From Paenirhizobium selenitireducens ATCC BAA-1503 (lineage in GTDB: Bacteria > Pseudomonadota > Alphaproteobacteria > Rhizobiales > Rhizobiaceae), in the NCBI RefSeq assembly GCF_000518785.1, contig NZ_JAEG01000010.1, positions 62,001 to 126,000 of the forward strand: 64,000 nucleotides of DNA, written 5' to 3'. Below are positions 1 to 7,742 of this stretch, in pieces; the stretch's first letter is position 1, and each line of letters begins with the position of its first letter. Both the position numbers and the translations under genes were made by a program. Under the pieces are notes generated by a model. The model was not told the origin of the DNA and searched no databases. It was given only the letters and a program-made list of their open reading frames with translations.

Positions 1-372
1 GCCAAACGGCAGACGCGTGAGCCGCTTAAGGCTTTTCCGTTGGCGATGGTGTTGAAGGCGAGCCCCGACATCGCCGATTACGGGCCCGGGGGCCGGATCG
101 AAAACTGGCGGGATCTGATGGCGGCCGCGGTTGTGGTTCGATCTATGCTCGGCGTGAGCCCATCGGCTTATCAGGATGCCTGCGATGCGATGGGGCCAGA
201 AAATGCAGCGGTTGCGGTTGCCTGTATCCTCGAAAGGGCAGGGCATATCAACTCCGCCGGCGGATACCTGCGCGATCTGACGCGAAAGGCGGAACGTGGC
301 GAGTTCTCGCTCGGGCCCATGCTGATGGCGTTGATGCGGGCAAATAGTGTCAAGGGACAGAGGACGGCATAG
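1..372 (+). CDS. repC: RepC, plasmid replication initiator (C-terminal part)
   Basis: This is the 3' end of repC. The frame is open from base 1 and gives 123 residues before the stop. RepC is the replication initiator of repABC plasmids of alphaproteobacteria, and its gene normally contains the replication origin. The block seen here (FPLAMVLKASPDIADYGPGG, then WRDLMAAAVVVRSMLGVSPS, then GHINSAGGYLRDLTRKAE) is the conserved RepC C-terminus as I remember it from Rhizobium and Agrobacterium plasmids. The N-terminus, origin, repA and repB lie left of the window. The ending LMRAN plus a short tail suggests a full-length C-terminus. It identifies the window as plasmid or chromid DNA. Confidence 0.9.
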   Translation, partial: AKRQTREPLKAFPLAMVLKASPDIADYGPGGRIENWRDLMAAAVVVRSMLGVSPSAYQDACDAMGPENAAVAVACILERAGHINSAGGYLRDLTRKAERGEFSLGPMLMALMRANSVKGQRTA

Positions 373-900
373 CAGGGCAATGGCATATGGCTCGAATTTT
401 CTCTTTTTGCGCAAGGATCGAATCCCAGGTGCATCCGAGACCCAATTTTGGAATCGAGAAATGTCTTGCGACGAAAGATTGAAATCCCAGATTTCCATAT
501 ACGGTTGCCCTGGACGGCGGAGGATCGACCGGTGGGTGCCGTTTTGTGCAGGCTTCAAGCGAAGTCACCCGAGCGCAGCGCGTGTTCTTGAGAGCAATGC
601 ACGAACCCGGACAACTTTCGGGGCCACAATTTCTCTTCCCGCGGTCAACATACCGTTAACCACGAAAATTTGCGACAAGCCCCCGCGAACAGTCGGCTTT
701 AGAAAAGGCTAGCCAGGAGGGGCAGCGTTAACGCGTTCTCAAGGACGAGGATCAGCAGCGGCAGAACCAGAACGAGGGTTCGGAGTGATAACGATCAGAT
801 TTTTGGTTCATTGCTCCGCAGCTTGCACACCCGGTGCAAACCGGATAGTGTCAGACAAAATCTAAAAACGTCTAACATCTATCGTTTTATGGAGACGTCG
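373..900. other. Intergenic region after repC, no gene recognised
   Basis: No convincing coding sequence is seen here. The open frames on both strands lack ribosome binding sites and resemble no family. The last 70 bases, upstream of the toxin-antitoxin pair, hold an AT-rich stretch with repeated TCTAA/TCTAC-like motifs that could be an autoregulatory operator. That is only a suggestion. Confidence 0.5.
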
Positions 901-1251
901 ATGACAAAACAGAGCCGCGAAAAAGACATCACATCATCGTCGCCGGACGGCCGTCTCACAACGGCCGCCCGGTCCGCTAAAGCCGAGCAATTCGTAACGG
1001 TCAGCAAGGCCCGGTTCGAGGCCGTGATGAAAGCCGCTGAACATTCCGGCTTGCTGGGTGAAAAGAGCAAGCGGATCGGCGGCCGTATCAGTCCTGCTCT
1101 CATCGAGCAGGCGAAAAAACATACGGGTATTGAGACAGACACGGATCTGATCGAATTTGCATTGGCGAATGTAGCCCTGGACGATAATTTTGGAGCCACG
1201 TTCCGGAAGACACAAGGCACTGTAGACCCCGATCTGAAACTGGGTTTCTAA
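901..1251 (+). CDS. Antitoxin-like protein paired with a PIN toxin
   Basis: A protein of 116 residues. The ATG at this start is preceded by GGAGA at a 7-base distance, which favours it over upstream in-frame starts. The C-terminal half (PALIEQAKKHTGIETDTDLI) resembles the short helical toxin-binding or ribbon-helix-helix segments of VapB-like antitoxins, but I cannot name the family. The gene ends one base before the TTG of the PIN-domain protein, a typical antitoxin-toxin arrangement. Inferred role: neutralising and autoregulating partner of the downstream nuclease, helping plasmid maintenance next to repC. The assignment rests mainly on context. Confidence 0.6.
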   Translation: MTKQSREKDITSSSPDGRLTTAARSAKAEQFVTVSKARFEAVMKAAEHSGLLGEKSKRIGGRISPALIEQAKKHTGIETDTDLIEFALANVALDDNFGATFRKTQGTVDPDLKLGF

Positions 1252-1252
1252 G

Positions 1253-1822
1253 TTGTCAGACTTTGATTTTGATGCAGCAGTCCGCTGGGCTCGCTTTGAT
1301 CCCTACCGAACTCTTGCTCGACGTGAGGACGATGAACTCCCGTTCGTCAGTGATCGGGCGGACAGTGGCCAGGAGCTTCTTCTCGATACGTGTGTCTATA
1401 TCGACGGCCTCCAGGGACGTGCGCCCGAGGTCGTCGCCGATCTGCTGGATATCAGAGTGAGCAACCATTCGACCGTGGCTATTCAGGAGTTGATGCACAC
1501 TGTTGGCGTCCTGGATCCTAAGCACGCAGGCACCAAGGGAGCGGTGAGCCAGATTGGCGTGACAATCACGGACATGAAGCCGCACCGTATTTTTGCGCCC
1601 GATCCTGACGTGCTGGGGCGCTCAGCGCTCCTTTCCGGCATGCTGTGCCGCCTTCAGGGCTATGAAAAAGATGCGCGCTTGCGGGCACTTCACGACTGCG
1701 TTCTCTTTTTGCAGGCTCAGAAAATGGGATTTACGGTCCTTACAGCCAACGTCAGCGACTTTGATTACCTTCTGCAGTTGATCCCTTCCGGGCGGGCTTT
1801 GTTCTACAGGGCAGGGCAGTAA
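1253..1822 (+). CDS. PIN-domain (VapC-like) toxin
   Basis: A protein of 189 residues with a PIN ribonuclease core after an N-terminal extension of about 40 residues. Acidic residues fit the PIN pattern: Asp45 in LLLDTCVYID, Glu79 in AIQELMHT, Asp148 in LHDCVLF and Asp169 in ANVSDFDYL. VapC-type PIN toxins cleave RNA with a divalent metal held by such residues. The start is TTG, one base after the stop of the upstream antitoxin-like gene, implying translational coupling. The length exceeds the roughly 130 residues of a classical VapC because of the N-terminal extension. Likely a plasmid addiction or defence module; the exact RNA target is unknown. Confidence 0.75.
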   Translation: MSDFDFDAAVRWARFDPYRTLARREDDELPFVSDRADSGQELLLDTCVYIDGLQGRAPEVVADLLDIRVSNHSTVAIQELMHTVGVLDPKHAGTKGAVSQIGVTITDMKPHRIFAPDPDVLGRSALLSGMLCRLQGYEKDARLRALHDCVLFLQAQKMGFTVLTANVSDFDYLLQLIPSGRALFYRAGQ

Positions 1823-1966
1823 TCCCGAGCTACCAAATTGAGGTTCGTTCAATAGGTTCGGTTGGCGCGTCAAGGTGTGCGTACGCGCGATCCTTTGGAT
1901 CGCTCGGCCTAGAAATGGTTTGGCAGCACTACATAGGCTCGCCTCATTTCCCATTGGAATAATCAA

Positions 1967-3112
1967 TTACGGCACAAGGCGCGCAGCCCGTCCTGTTCGC
2001 CTTGTGGCATGGTTGTAGTAGCTGGATGCCTGTTGCACCGAGCGGTGTCGCGACTGCTCCATTGCTTCGGGGAGGGGGACCCCACGATTGGCGGCCTCAG
2101 TGAGATAACCGGATCGCAATCCGTGCGCCGAAAACTCCCCTGGCTCCATCCCCGCCAGCGCCGCCCGCTGCTTGACGATATGGTTGACGGCACTCGGCTC
2201 CAGTGCCCGCTTCGAAACATTCCCCCAACGATCGACCTTCCGGAAAATACTTCCGCCCTCAATTTTGGCAGCCGCAAGCCAGACGTTCAGGGCATCCACG
2301 GGCCGGCCCGTCAAATAGACGACCGCATCGTGTTCAGCTCCTGACGTCTTGGTACGACCCAGATGGATGGCGAGAGAGGGGAGGGGAGGGCCGCCCTCGA
2401 CGGCGATTGGCGGCTCGACGGTGAGTTGCTCTCTGCGCAAACCGGCAATCTCGCTGCGACGGCGACCGCCGGACGCGAACGCGACCATCAGCATTGCCCG
2501 GTCGCGGATGTCGTGCAGGCTGTCCGAGTCGCAGGTGGCCAGCAGCTTTGCAAGGACGTCGCCGGTCACCGCCTTGGCGCTCTTGCGTTTCCTTGGACGC
2601 GGCGTCGCGCGGACAGCAAGGCGTATTGCGGATTTCAGCGAAGGAGAGGAGAAGACACCCGTCAGCCCGCGCCATTTTGTCAGCGTCGACCAACTCGCAA
2701 GCCGCCGGCGCACCGTATCTGGCGCATGTGGCCCGGAGGATCGCAAGAGGCGTTGCTCGCGCAGGCTCTGCTCGATGGCAGCCGGCATGCCGTGGTGAGG
2801 ATCGATGTCGCGCTGTTCGGGCTGCCAGAGATGGTGGGCGACGAATTTCAGAGCCAAGGCTTCGGGCGCTGGCCAGGGGAGGGAAGCACCGGTCGCCGCC
2901 AGCGACCAGGCCTGCAGATAGGCAAGGTCGGAGGTGAGTGCGCGCAAGGTGTTTTCGCCCATGCCCTCGTTGACCAGGTGGCGCAGCGTTTCGATGTCTT
3001 GGTCGGTGAGCAGTTCGGCAAGCTCGTCCCGCCGGTCGATCGGCAGGACGGCGGCGATCGTGTCCAACGTCTCGATGCGTCTTTCGATCGAACGTGACGA
3101 GGAACTACTCAT
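1967..3112 (-). CDS. Tyrosine recombinase / site-specific integrase
   Basis: A 381-residue tyrosine recombinase of the XerC/D and phage-integrase family. Residues about 40-140 form a SAM-like core-binding domain; the catalytic domain follows from about 180. Visible catalytic residues are Arg218 (GRRRSEIAGL), Lys255 (GRTKTSG), His330 and Arg333 (HGLRSGYL), His356 (SRHRS) and Tyr365 (QASSYYN). Such enzymes cut and rejoin DNA through a phosphotyrosine bond, for dimer resolution or element integration. Its ATG overlaps the stop of the preceding antitoxin-like gene by 4 bases, so it is probably the last gene of a four-gene operon with two antitoxins and a VapC toxin. No att site could be recognised. 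Integrases of this type are common on rhizobial plasmids. Confidence 0.88.
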   Translation of the reverse strand: MSSSSSRSIERRIETLDTIAAVLPIDRRDELAELLTDQDIETLRHLVNEGMGENTLRALTSDLAYLQAWSLAATGASLPWPAPEALALKFVAHHLWQPEQRDIDPHHGMPAAIEQSLREQRLLRSSGPHAPDTVRRRLASWSTLTKWRGLTGVFSSPSLKSAIRLAVRATPRPRKRKSAKAVTGDVLAKLLATCDSDSLHDIRDRAMLMVAFASGGRRRSEIAGLRREQLTVEPPIAVEGGPPLPSLAIHLGRTKTSGAEHDAVVYLTGRPVDALNVWLAAAKIEGGSIFRKVDRWGNVSKRALEPSAVNHIVKQRAALAGMEPGEFSAHGLRSGYLTEAANRGVPLPEAMEQSRHRSVQQASSYYNHATRRTGRAARLVP

Positions 3113-3357
3113 TTCGGCAATCCGTTCTCGTCGTAATAATCGTCGTGGTTCGAAGTCTGGTCATTGCTCGCAGGTCTCCCCTTGGCCGCCAGCGCCCAGA
3201 CATCATCCATCGTACCGTGGCCTTTCCGCGCAATGGGTACGATGTCCGCAACGGGTTCGCCTGCTCGACAGATGACAACTTCGTCCTCGCGTAAAACAAG
3301 GTCGATCAGCTCTTCAAGTCGTTCAGCTGCCTCGGCAATTTCTACGGATACCTTCAC
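3109..3357 (-). CDS. Phd/YefM-like antitoxin without its own toxin
   Basis: An 82-residue protein starting at GTG. The start was chosen because AAAGGG lies about 8 bases upstream and the protein then begins VKVSVEIAEAAERLEEL, the usual Phd/YefM fold start. The segment EVVICRAGEPVADIVPI is the strand-helix signature of Phd/YefM antitoxins. It follows a complete phd-vapC pair, leaving it as a second antitoxin with no dedicated toxin. Its end overlaps the integrase start by 4 bases. It may repress the operon, neutralise the upstream VapC in addition to the first antitoxin, or be the remnant of another pair. Confidence 0.75.
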   Translation of the reverse strand: MKVSVEIAEAAERLEELIDLVLREDEVVICRAGEPVADIVPIARKGHGTMDDVWALAAKGRPASNDQTSNHDDYYDENGLPK

Positions 3358-3368
3358 CGCTGCACCCT

Positions 3369-3746
3369 TTACCAGACCCGTTCGTGCAGAATTGCGTCGA
3401 ACGCGATGTCGGTGGAGACAAAGGTGCAATACTCTAGCCGCGCCTGTGCGGCGAGTATGCGATCCCACGGATCGCGGTGATCCCAATCGAAGCTTGCCGC
3501 GAGCTCGGCGTGCAAATCGGTGATGGCAAGCATTTGCAGGCCGCTGCTGGTGACGGCTGCCCGGAGTTCCTGCGGCCTAAGGTCGAGCTTCTTCAGGCGC
3601 ATCTTATTGTCCAGCTCATAGAAGGACACTGCGCTGACGAGGACATGGTTGGCTTTGTCCTCAATCAGCGCTCGTGCCTTCGGGGACAGGCGATCACTGC
3701 CGATCGTCCACCAGTAGACGGCGTGGCTGTCGAGCAGGATTTTCAT
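3369..3746 (-). CDS. vapC: VapC-family PIN toxin
   Basis: A 125-residue PIN-domain ribonuclease of normal VapC length. The sequence begins MKILLDSHAVYWW with Asp6; Glu44 (SFYELDNKMR), Asp95 (DPWDRILAA) and Asp113 (VSTDIAF) complete the acidic site. The DPWDR motif is typical of the VapC subgroup that pairs with Phd/YefM antitoxins. Its ATG overlaps the stop of the upstream antitoxin by 4 bases, so the two are translationally coupled. A second antitoxin-like gene starts 11 bases downstream. Expected function: toxic RNA cleavage when the antitoxin is degraded, giving plasmid stability or stress-induced growth arrest. Confidence 0.88.
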   Translation of the reverse strand: MKILLDSHAVYWWTIGSDRLSPKARALIEDKANHVLVSAVSFYELDNKMRLKKLDLRPQELRAAVTSSGLQMLAITDLHAELAASFDWDHRDPWDRILAAQARLEYCTFVSTDIAFDAILHERVW

Positions 3747-4036
3747 CGCGTGCTTTCGCTACCATTGGCTTCGCCTTGCCAGACGCCGGTATCGTCATTC
3801 CAATCGCCGGCGTCGATGGCCGCCTGCTCGGCATCGGTGGTATCGAACAGGTTGTCGGGCAGACCACGGTGACGAAGCAGTCCAAAAGGACGCTTGCCGC
3901 CATCGGCCGCCGGGCCGATACGGGCATAAACCTCGTTTCCGCGCATGATAACGATTTCCTCGCCCTGATTGGCGCGCTCCAGGACTTCGGCGAAATTCTT
4001 ACGGGCTTCGCTGATCTTGTAGGTGGTCTGGGGCAT
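3743..4036 (-). CDS. Phd/YefM antitoxin of the vapC pair
   Basis: A 97-residue Phd/YefM-family antitoxin. The ATG used here has GGAGG five bases upstream and gives MPQTTYKISEARKNFAEVLE, the classical Phd N-terminus; an ATG 12 bases earlier is less likely. The segment GEEIVIMRGNEVYARIGP forms the rest of the DNA-binding dimer domain. The acidic C-terminus (DAGDWNDDTGVW) should wrap the toxin. It overlaps vapC by 4 bases. Two inverted repeats immediately upstream are candidate operators for autoregulation. Confidence 0.85.
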   Translation of the reverse strand: MPQTTYKISEARKNFAEVLERANQGEEIVIMRGNEVYARIGPAADGGKRPFGLLRHRGLPDNLFDTTDAEQAAIDAGDWNDDTGVWQGEANGSESTR

Positions 4037-4084
4037 CGGGACCTCCATAATTGAGCCAGGCGAAGCGTATCACCGTTTCAAGGC

Positions 4085-4105
4085 ACGTACAAGCAAAGTG
4101 TACGT
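4085..4105. promoter_or_regulatory. Inverted repeat, candidate antitoxin operator
   Basis: A perfect 7-bp inverted repeat, ACGTACA and TGTACGT, separated by 7 bases, lies about 50 bases upstream of the phd-vapC operon start. Phd/YefM antitoxins usually bind such short palindromes to autoregulate. The position fits an operator. The assignment is an inference. Confidence 0.5.
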
Positions 4106-4112
4106 TTAACAT

Positions 4113-4133
4113 TCGATAAGCATTACTTATCGA
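4113..4133. promoter_or_regulatory. Second inverted repeat in the divergent region
   Basis: TCGATAAG and CTTATCGA form a perfect 8-bp inverted repeat with a 5-base spacer. It lies between the divergent phd-vapC operon and the DUF1612 gene, 8 bases from the first repeat. It could be a second operator or a protein-binding site for the DUF1612 helix-turn-helix protein. Confidence 0.45.
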
Positions 4134-4222
4134 TGGTTAGGAGCGCAACTGCCCATCATACCATGTGAGGAACCTCAATTTTGATATAGAGTTCGTTTAG
4201 TAAATCATTTACCATGATTTCA

Positions 4223-5353
4223 ATGGCTTACGATCTCGCGAAAATCAGCATGAGTACCTTGATGCGGCCCGCTTTCGACGCCGGTCTCGCGCTAACGCGT
4301 CTGGACGAGCGGATTGCGCGTTCGCCGGTCGGCGCGGGTTGGATCGAACGGTCCCAATTCACCGACGCCTGTGCCTCGCTGTGGATCGACGGCGAGCTTG
4401 TCCATCTTGAAGACCTCGTCCTTCATGACGCCACGCGGGATATTCGCACACCGACCCATGAGCTGACAATCGCCCGCGACGTGCTGCGAACCCGTCGGCG
4501 CATTGCCGCCCAACCACCTGGCTGGGCGTTGTCCGCAGACGGCATTCGAACGTTGCGGCAGACGGAGCCAGGGGCGTCGATCGGCACCGACGAAGCAGAG
4601 GCGGGCGGCGCCACCCGGGGTGCCGTCGCAATAGATCCTGTAGGGGAGGGGGACGACGCCGACGGTGGCGAAGATCTTCCCGGCGTCGACTATGCTGCCA
4701 TCGATGCGGTGCTTGCTCGATCGGAGGCGGCGATCGCGAACGCCACACGGTCGGGCCGCAGCGGCGCGGCGGAAAAAGATGCGCTGGTCTATGACCTCGA
4801 TTGGGACGAAGATTCCAGGCTGGACGAATGGCGTGGCGTGTTGCGACAGGCGGAAAATTTGCCGGCGATGCTGAAGGCGATCGTGACCCTCGATGCCTGG
4901 AACGAGCTTTCGGTTCTTCAGCACGCCCCTTGGCTCGGCCGCTTGTTCGCCGCCTCAATCCTGCGTCAGGCCGGCGTTACCACCGGCGCCCATCTTGCCG
5001 CCATCAATCTCGGCCTCAAAACCATTCCCGTCGATCGGCGCCGGCATCGTGATCGGGAGACCCGGTTGCTGGCCATTGCTCACGGGCTGATCGCGGCCGC
5101 CGAGCTCGGTCTGAAAGTGCATGACCGGCTGGCTCTGGCTCGAACACTGATGGAGCGAAAGCTAGACGGACGCCGGGCCTCGTCAAAACTGCCGGAGCTG
5201 GTTGAGCTGGTGATGGCCAAACCACTGGTGTCGTCAAAAATGGTGGCGAAGACGCTCGATGTGACGCCGCAGGCGGCGCGGCGGATGGTTTTGGAGCTTG
5301 GCTTGAGGGAAATGACCGGGAGGGGGAGGTTTCGGGCGTGGGGAGTGATTTAG
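4223..5353 (+). CDS. DUF1612 / helix-turn-helix protein (RHE_PE00001 type)
   Basis: A 376-residue protein of the DUF1612 family, known mainly from plasmids and symbiotic islands of Rhizobiales. Hallmarks seen are the N-terminal block [20 protein letters not shown] followed by [11 protein letters not shown], and the C-terminal winged helix-turn-helix region around [20 protein letters not shown]. The middle (about residues 130-190) is low-complexity and variable. Function is not established; the HTH suggests DNA binding, perhaps replication- or transfer-linked regulation. An ATG 9 bases upstream is also possible, but the family usually starts with an M-x-YDL sequence as here. It is convergent with the split TIR gene that follows. 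Confidence 0.8.
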   Translation: MAYDLAKISMSTLMRPAFDAGLALTRLDERIARSPVGAGWIERSQFTDACASLWIDGELVHLEDLVLHDATRDIRTPTHELTIARDVLRTRRRIAAQPPGWALSADGIRTLRQTEPGASIGTDEAEAGGATRGAVAIDPVGEGDDADGGEDLPGVDYAAIDAVLARSEAAIANATRSGRSGAAEKDALVYDLDWDEDSRLDEWRGVLRQAENLPAMLKAIVTLDAWNELSVLQHAPWLGRLFAASILRQAGVTTGAHLAAINLGLKTIPVDRRRHRDRETRLLAIAHGLIAAAELGLKVHDRLALARTLMERKLDGRRASSKLPELVELVMAKPLVSSKMVAKTLDVTPQAARRMVLELGLREMTGRGRFRAWGVI

Positions 5354-5382
5354 ATGGAAAGTACGTGGCGGTATTATCGCAC

Positions 5383-5532
5383 TCAACCGGAGGTCAGCCA
5401 GTCACGCAAAGGTACAGCGGTATTGGGAACCTCGTCCCAGACAATCCACTCCAACTTGTCGCGCCCTTTAATCTTTCCCCAGACGATCCGTTGGTAAAGG
5501 CCAAGATACTCAGAAGACGCCCAACTCATATC
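5383..5532 (-). pseudogene. 3' part of the transposon-split TIR gene thsB2
   Basis: Read on the minus strand this 150-base segment encodes the C-terminal 48 residues missing from the TIR fragment on the far side of the 13.8-kb transposon. It begins at the ATATC target duplication and continues SWASSEYLGLYQRIVWGK through to a TGA after DWLTSG. Joining the 5' part to this part, with one ATATC copy removed, gives 555 bases, exactly 185 codons including the stop. The junction residues PTDM-SWASSEYLGLY match the usual end of Thoeris-type TIR proteins. On its own the fragment has no start and is presumably silent. It is convergent with the DUF1612 gene, 29 bases away. Confidence 0.92.
5528..5532. 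repeat. Left target-site duplication (ATATC)
   Basis: ATATC directly precedes the left terminal inverted repeat, and the same five bases directly follow the right one. Tn3-family elements generate 5-bp duplications. The host TIR reading frame is restored exactly when one copy is removed. Confidence 0.92.
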
Positions 5533-5568
5533 GGCCCAGTCGGCCCGAAGCTGCGATTTTGGCCAACT
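5533..5568 (+). repeat. Left terminal inverted repeat of the transposon
   Basis: Thirty-six bases starting GGCCCAGTCGGCCCGAAGCT are identical to the reverse complement of the right end. Further inside the similarity continues imperfectly (AAGAA shared). The left end lies 26 bases from the stop of the resolvase. Confidence 0.95.
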
Positions 5569-5594
5569 AAAAGAATGGAAAGTGAACGGCGCAA

Positions 5595-6161
5595 TCAGAT
5601 AGAATCTAACTGTGCGTCTTGACCTTCCAAAGCGCGGTAAACGGTCATCCTTGAAACATTCAGATCGCGGGCAACTTGAGCCTTGGTTGTACCTGCAGCG
5701 ATCCGCCTTCGGATTTCGGCGTCATCGACATTCTTCTTTCGTCCCTTGTAAACGCCCTCAGCTTTTGCCGCGTCAATTCCGGCTCTTTGCCTGTCTTTGA
5801 TGAACTTGAGTTCCATGTCAGCAACCATGCCGAGGATGGTGACCACCATCCGTCCCATGCTTCCGGCGGTTGTCACTTCTGGTTCAAGGACACGAAGCGA
5901 TGCACCTTTCTCGTCAAGTTCGTGAACGATATTGAGAACATCGCGAGTAGACCGGCCGAGCCGGTCAAGGCGTAACACCACCAGCTCGTCACCCGCATGC
6001 AGAAACTGCATGATGGTTTCCAGCTCGGACCGGCCTTTTCTTGAAGCCCCCGATCCGGTTTCAGAACGTATGATTTCGCAACCGGCGGCCTTCAGGCGCG
6101 CGCTTTGAATATCGAGGTCCTGATCTGTGGTGCTGACGCGAGCGTATCCGATGCGGGCCAT
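5595..6161 (-). CDS. tnpR: TnpR serine resolvase of the transposon
   Basis: A 188-residue serine recombinase. The catalytic serine is Ser10 in MARIGYARVSTTDQDLD; the RLDRLGRSTRD motif supplies active-site arginines. An E-helix follows, and a C-terminal HTH (about residues 155-180, AQVARDLNVSRMTVYRALEG) binds the res site. Resolvases of this type resolve the cointegrate made during Tn3 replicative transposition. It is just inside the left terminal repeat and separated from tnpA by 10 kb of cargo, which is unusual but known in Tn3 elements. The upstream intergenic region has dyads expected for a res site. Confidence 0.93.
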   Translation of the reverse strand: MARIGYARVSTTDQDLDIQSARLKAAGCEIIRSETGSGASRKGRSELETIMQFLHAGDELVVLRLDRLGRSTRDVLNIVHELDEKGASLRVLEPEVTTAGSMGRMVVTILGMVADMELKFIKDRQRAGIDAAKAEGVYKGRKKNVDDAEIRRRIAAGTTKAQVARDLNVSRMTVYRALEGQDAQLDSI

Positions 6162-6310
6162 GGCGATTCTGTAACATTAGGGTGGTTCCGATTGTATAAC
6201 GTCACTTTGATCGAAAATCCACCCTTTTGCTACACTCCGCGCGCGTAACATTTGAATGTCACTCTAGGGCGTACCGAAAAGTGACATACTATCGCAAAAG
6301 TTACCCACTT
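6162..6310. promoter_or_regulatory. Candidate res site of the transposon
   Basis: The stretch upstream of the resolvase is AT-rich and holds short dyads: GTAACATTTGAATGTCAC, whose core ACATT-TG-AATGT is palindromic, and scattered GTAAC and GTGAC half-sites (GTCACTTTGATC, AAAAGTGACATAC, AAAAGTTAC). Tn3 res sites lie at this place and contain three resolvase-binding dyads. The subsite borders cannot be set by eye. Confidence 0.5.
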
Positions 6311-6320
6311 CGGGAGGGCG

Positions 6321-6510
6321 CACTGAACAGCGCCTCCTTGTTCTCGAAGTGCCGATAGATGCTGAGCTTCAAAAGCCCGCTCGTTTGGTGACCTCGTCCA
6401 GGGTCGTCGCCTGAAAACCCAATTCCACAAAGTCGCACGCGGTGTCGATAATCGTTTGACCAAGTGTTGACGGACCGCCGCGCCGGCCCTGTCGATCTTC
6501 GGTCTCGAAA
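6321..6510 (-). pseudogene. TetR regulator remnant (N-terminal part, frameshifted)
   Basis: On the minus strand, GRRGGPSTLGQTIIDTA and then LGFQATTLDEVTKRAGF match the N-terminal HTH of the intact TetR gene 6 kb further on (LGQTIVDAASELFAELGFHA). The start codon is gone. A lesion after KRAGF, where the intact copy has KISKLSIYKHFENKEALF, puts the continuation (a SIYRHFENKEALF-like stretch) in another frame. The ligand-binding domain is missing altogether. This is the decayed former repressor of the adjacent RND operon, lying exactly where the intact regulator would be expected. Its promoter/operator region is still recognisable. Confidence 0.85.
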
Positions 6511-6520
6511 TTTGCAGTCC

Positions 6521-6563
6521 TTGACAGTATCTCAATTCCTACATTATGATACCGTTTAGTATC
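6521..6563 (+). promoter_or_regulatory. Promoter and TetR-type operator of the RND operon
   Basis: TTGACA and TATGAT spaced 18 bases apart form a good sigma-70 promoter reading toward hlyD. GATAC-CGTTTA-GTATC is an inverted repeat overlapping and following the -10 box. The same TTGACAGTATC...GATACC layout occurs upstream of the flavoprotein gene near 12.6 kb beside the intact TetR, so that regulator may control both promoters. Confidence 0.65.
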
Positions 6564-6626
6564 CCAATATATGCAGATCAATGGGCGGGTTTCAGCCATG
6601 CCCTCTACTCGAGAAAAGATCGTAAA

Positions 6627-7742
6627 ATGAAACGCAAACATGTCCTGGCTTTCGCCGGTCTCGTGGCAGGGGCGGGTGCCACTGCCTTCTTTCTGGTTTT
6701 CGAAACGCCAAAAAGGGAAGCGGATGCCGCGGACCCAAGGACTGCGCCACCACTGGTTAGGGTGGCAGAAGCGATGAGGACGGAAACGGCGGAGCGGTCG
6801 TTTACCGGCACGGTCGCTTCGCGCGTACAAAGCAATCTCGGTTTTCGGGTTCCGGGCAAGATCGTCGAGCGGATGGTCGATGCGGGCCAGCAGGTCAAGC
6901 AGGGCCAGGCCCTGATGCGGATCGACGAAACCGACCTCCATCTCGCGCTGACGGCGAAACGCAACGCCGTGACGGCAGCGCGTGCAGTCCTGACCCAGGC
7001 GCAAGCGGACGAGAAACGTTATGCGGTGCTGGTGAAAAACGGATTAGCCGCCACTCAACAGCGGTATGAACAGGCAAAGGCGGCATTGGATACGGCCGCA
7101 GCGCAGCTTGCTGCGTCCGAAGCAGACGCCGGGGTCGCCGAAAACGCTGCCAACTATACTGTTCTTGTTGCAGACTCGGACGGAACAGTCGTTGATACGC
7201 TCGCAGACCCGGGCCAGGTCGTGGCCGCGGGCCAGACGGTCATTCAACTGGCGCAGGCCGGGCCGCGTGAAGCTGTTATCTGGCTACCGGAGACCCTGCG
7301 GCCGGATATCGGATCCGAAGCGCAGGCCAGTGCCTATGGCGGTGACGGGCTGAGCGGAGAAGCCCGTTTGCGACAGATTTCCGATTCTGCCGACCCGCAA
7401 ACACGGACCTACGAAGCGCGTTATGTTCTCGAGGGGGCGGCTGCCTCTGCTCCGCTCGGCTCGACTGTGACGATCAGTATTCTGGACGCCGACCGACAGT
7501 CAGAGGTCGCCGTGCCCGTCGGTGCCATTCTGGACGACGGTAGCCGGACAGGTGTGTGGACTATCGACAATGCCACATCCACCGTGAACTTCACGCCGGT
7601 CGAGATCAAACGGATCGGCGACGAGACGGCGTTTGTGAAGGGCATCACGATCGGTCAGCAGATCGTCGCGCTCGGCGCACATCTCCTTCAGGACGGCGCG
7701 ATAGTCAGAACAGGCGTGCAGCAAGAGGTGGCAAAGCCATGA
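6627..7742 (+). CDS. RND efflux periplasmic adaptor (HlyD/MFP family)
   Basis: A 371-residue membrane fusion protein that links an inner-membrane RND pump to an outer-membrane channel. It starts MKRKHVLAFAGLVAGAGATA, a short N-terminal membrane anchor or signal. The barrel-sandwich (lipoyl) halves include VQSNLGFRVPGKIVERMVDA and the later DGTVVDTLADPGQVVAAGQ, separated by an alpha-helical hairpin (about residues 100-170). The beta-barrel and membrane-proximal domains follow. Its stop overlaps the pump start (ATGA), implying coupled translation. It is highly similar to the adaptor near 46.7 kb. An in-frame ATG 81 bases upstream overlaps the promoter and is not preferred. No outer-membrane factor gene is present, so a chromosomal TolC-like protein is presumably shared. 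Confidence 0.92.
   Translation: MKRKHVLAFAGLVAGAGATAFFLVFETPKREADAADPRTAPPLVRVAEAMRTETAERSFTGTVASRVQSNLGFRVPGKIVERMVDAGQQVKQGQALMRIDETDLHLALTAKRNAVTAARAVLTQAQADEKRYAVLVKNGLAATQQRYEQAKAALDTAAAQLAASEADAGVAENAANYTVLVADSDGTVVDTLADPGQVVAAGQTVIQLAQAGPREAVIWLPETLRPDIGSEAQASAYGGDGLSGEARLRQISDSADPQTRTYEARYVLEGAAASAPLGSTVTISILDADRQSEVAVPVGAILDDGSRTGVWTIDNATSTVNFTPVEIKRIGDETAFVKGITIGQQIVALGAHLLQDGAIVRTGVQQEVAKP

Noticed and set aside
347..712. 121-codon frame after repC
   Set aside because: It begins inside repC, has no family likeness and no ribosome site.
5338..5622. 94-codon plus-strand frame
   Set aside because: It runs across the DUF1612 end, the split TIR 3' part and the transposon terminal repeat, so it is chance.
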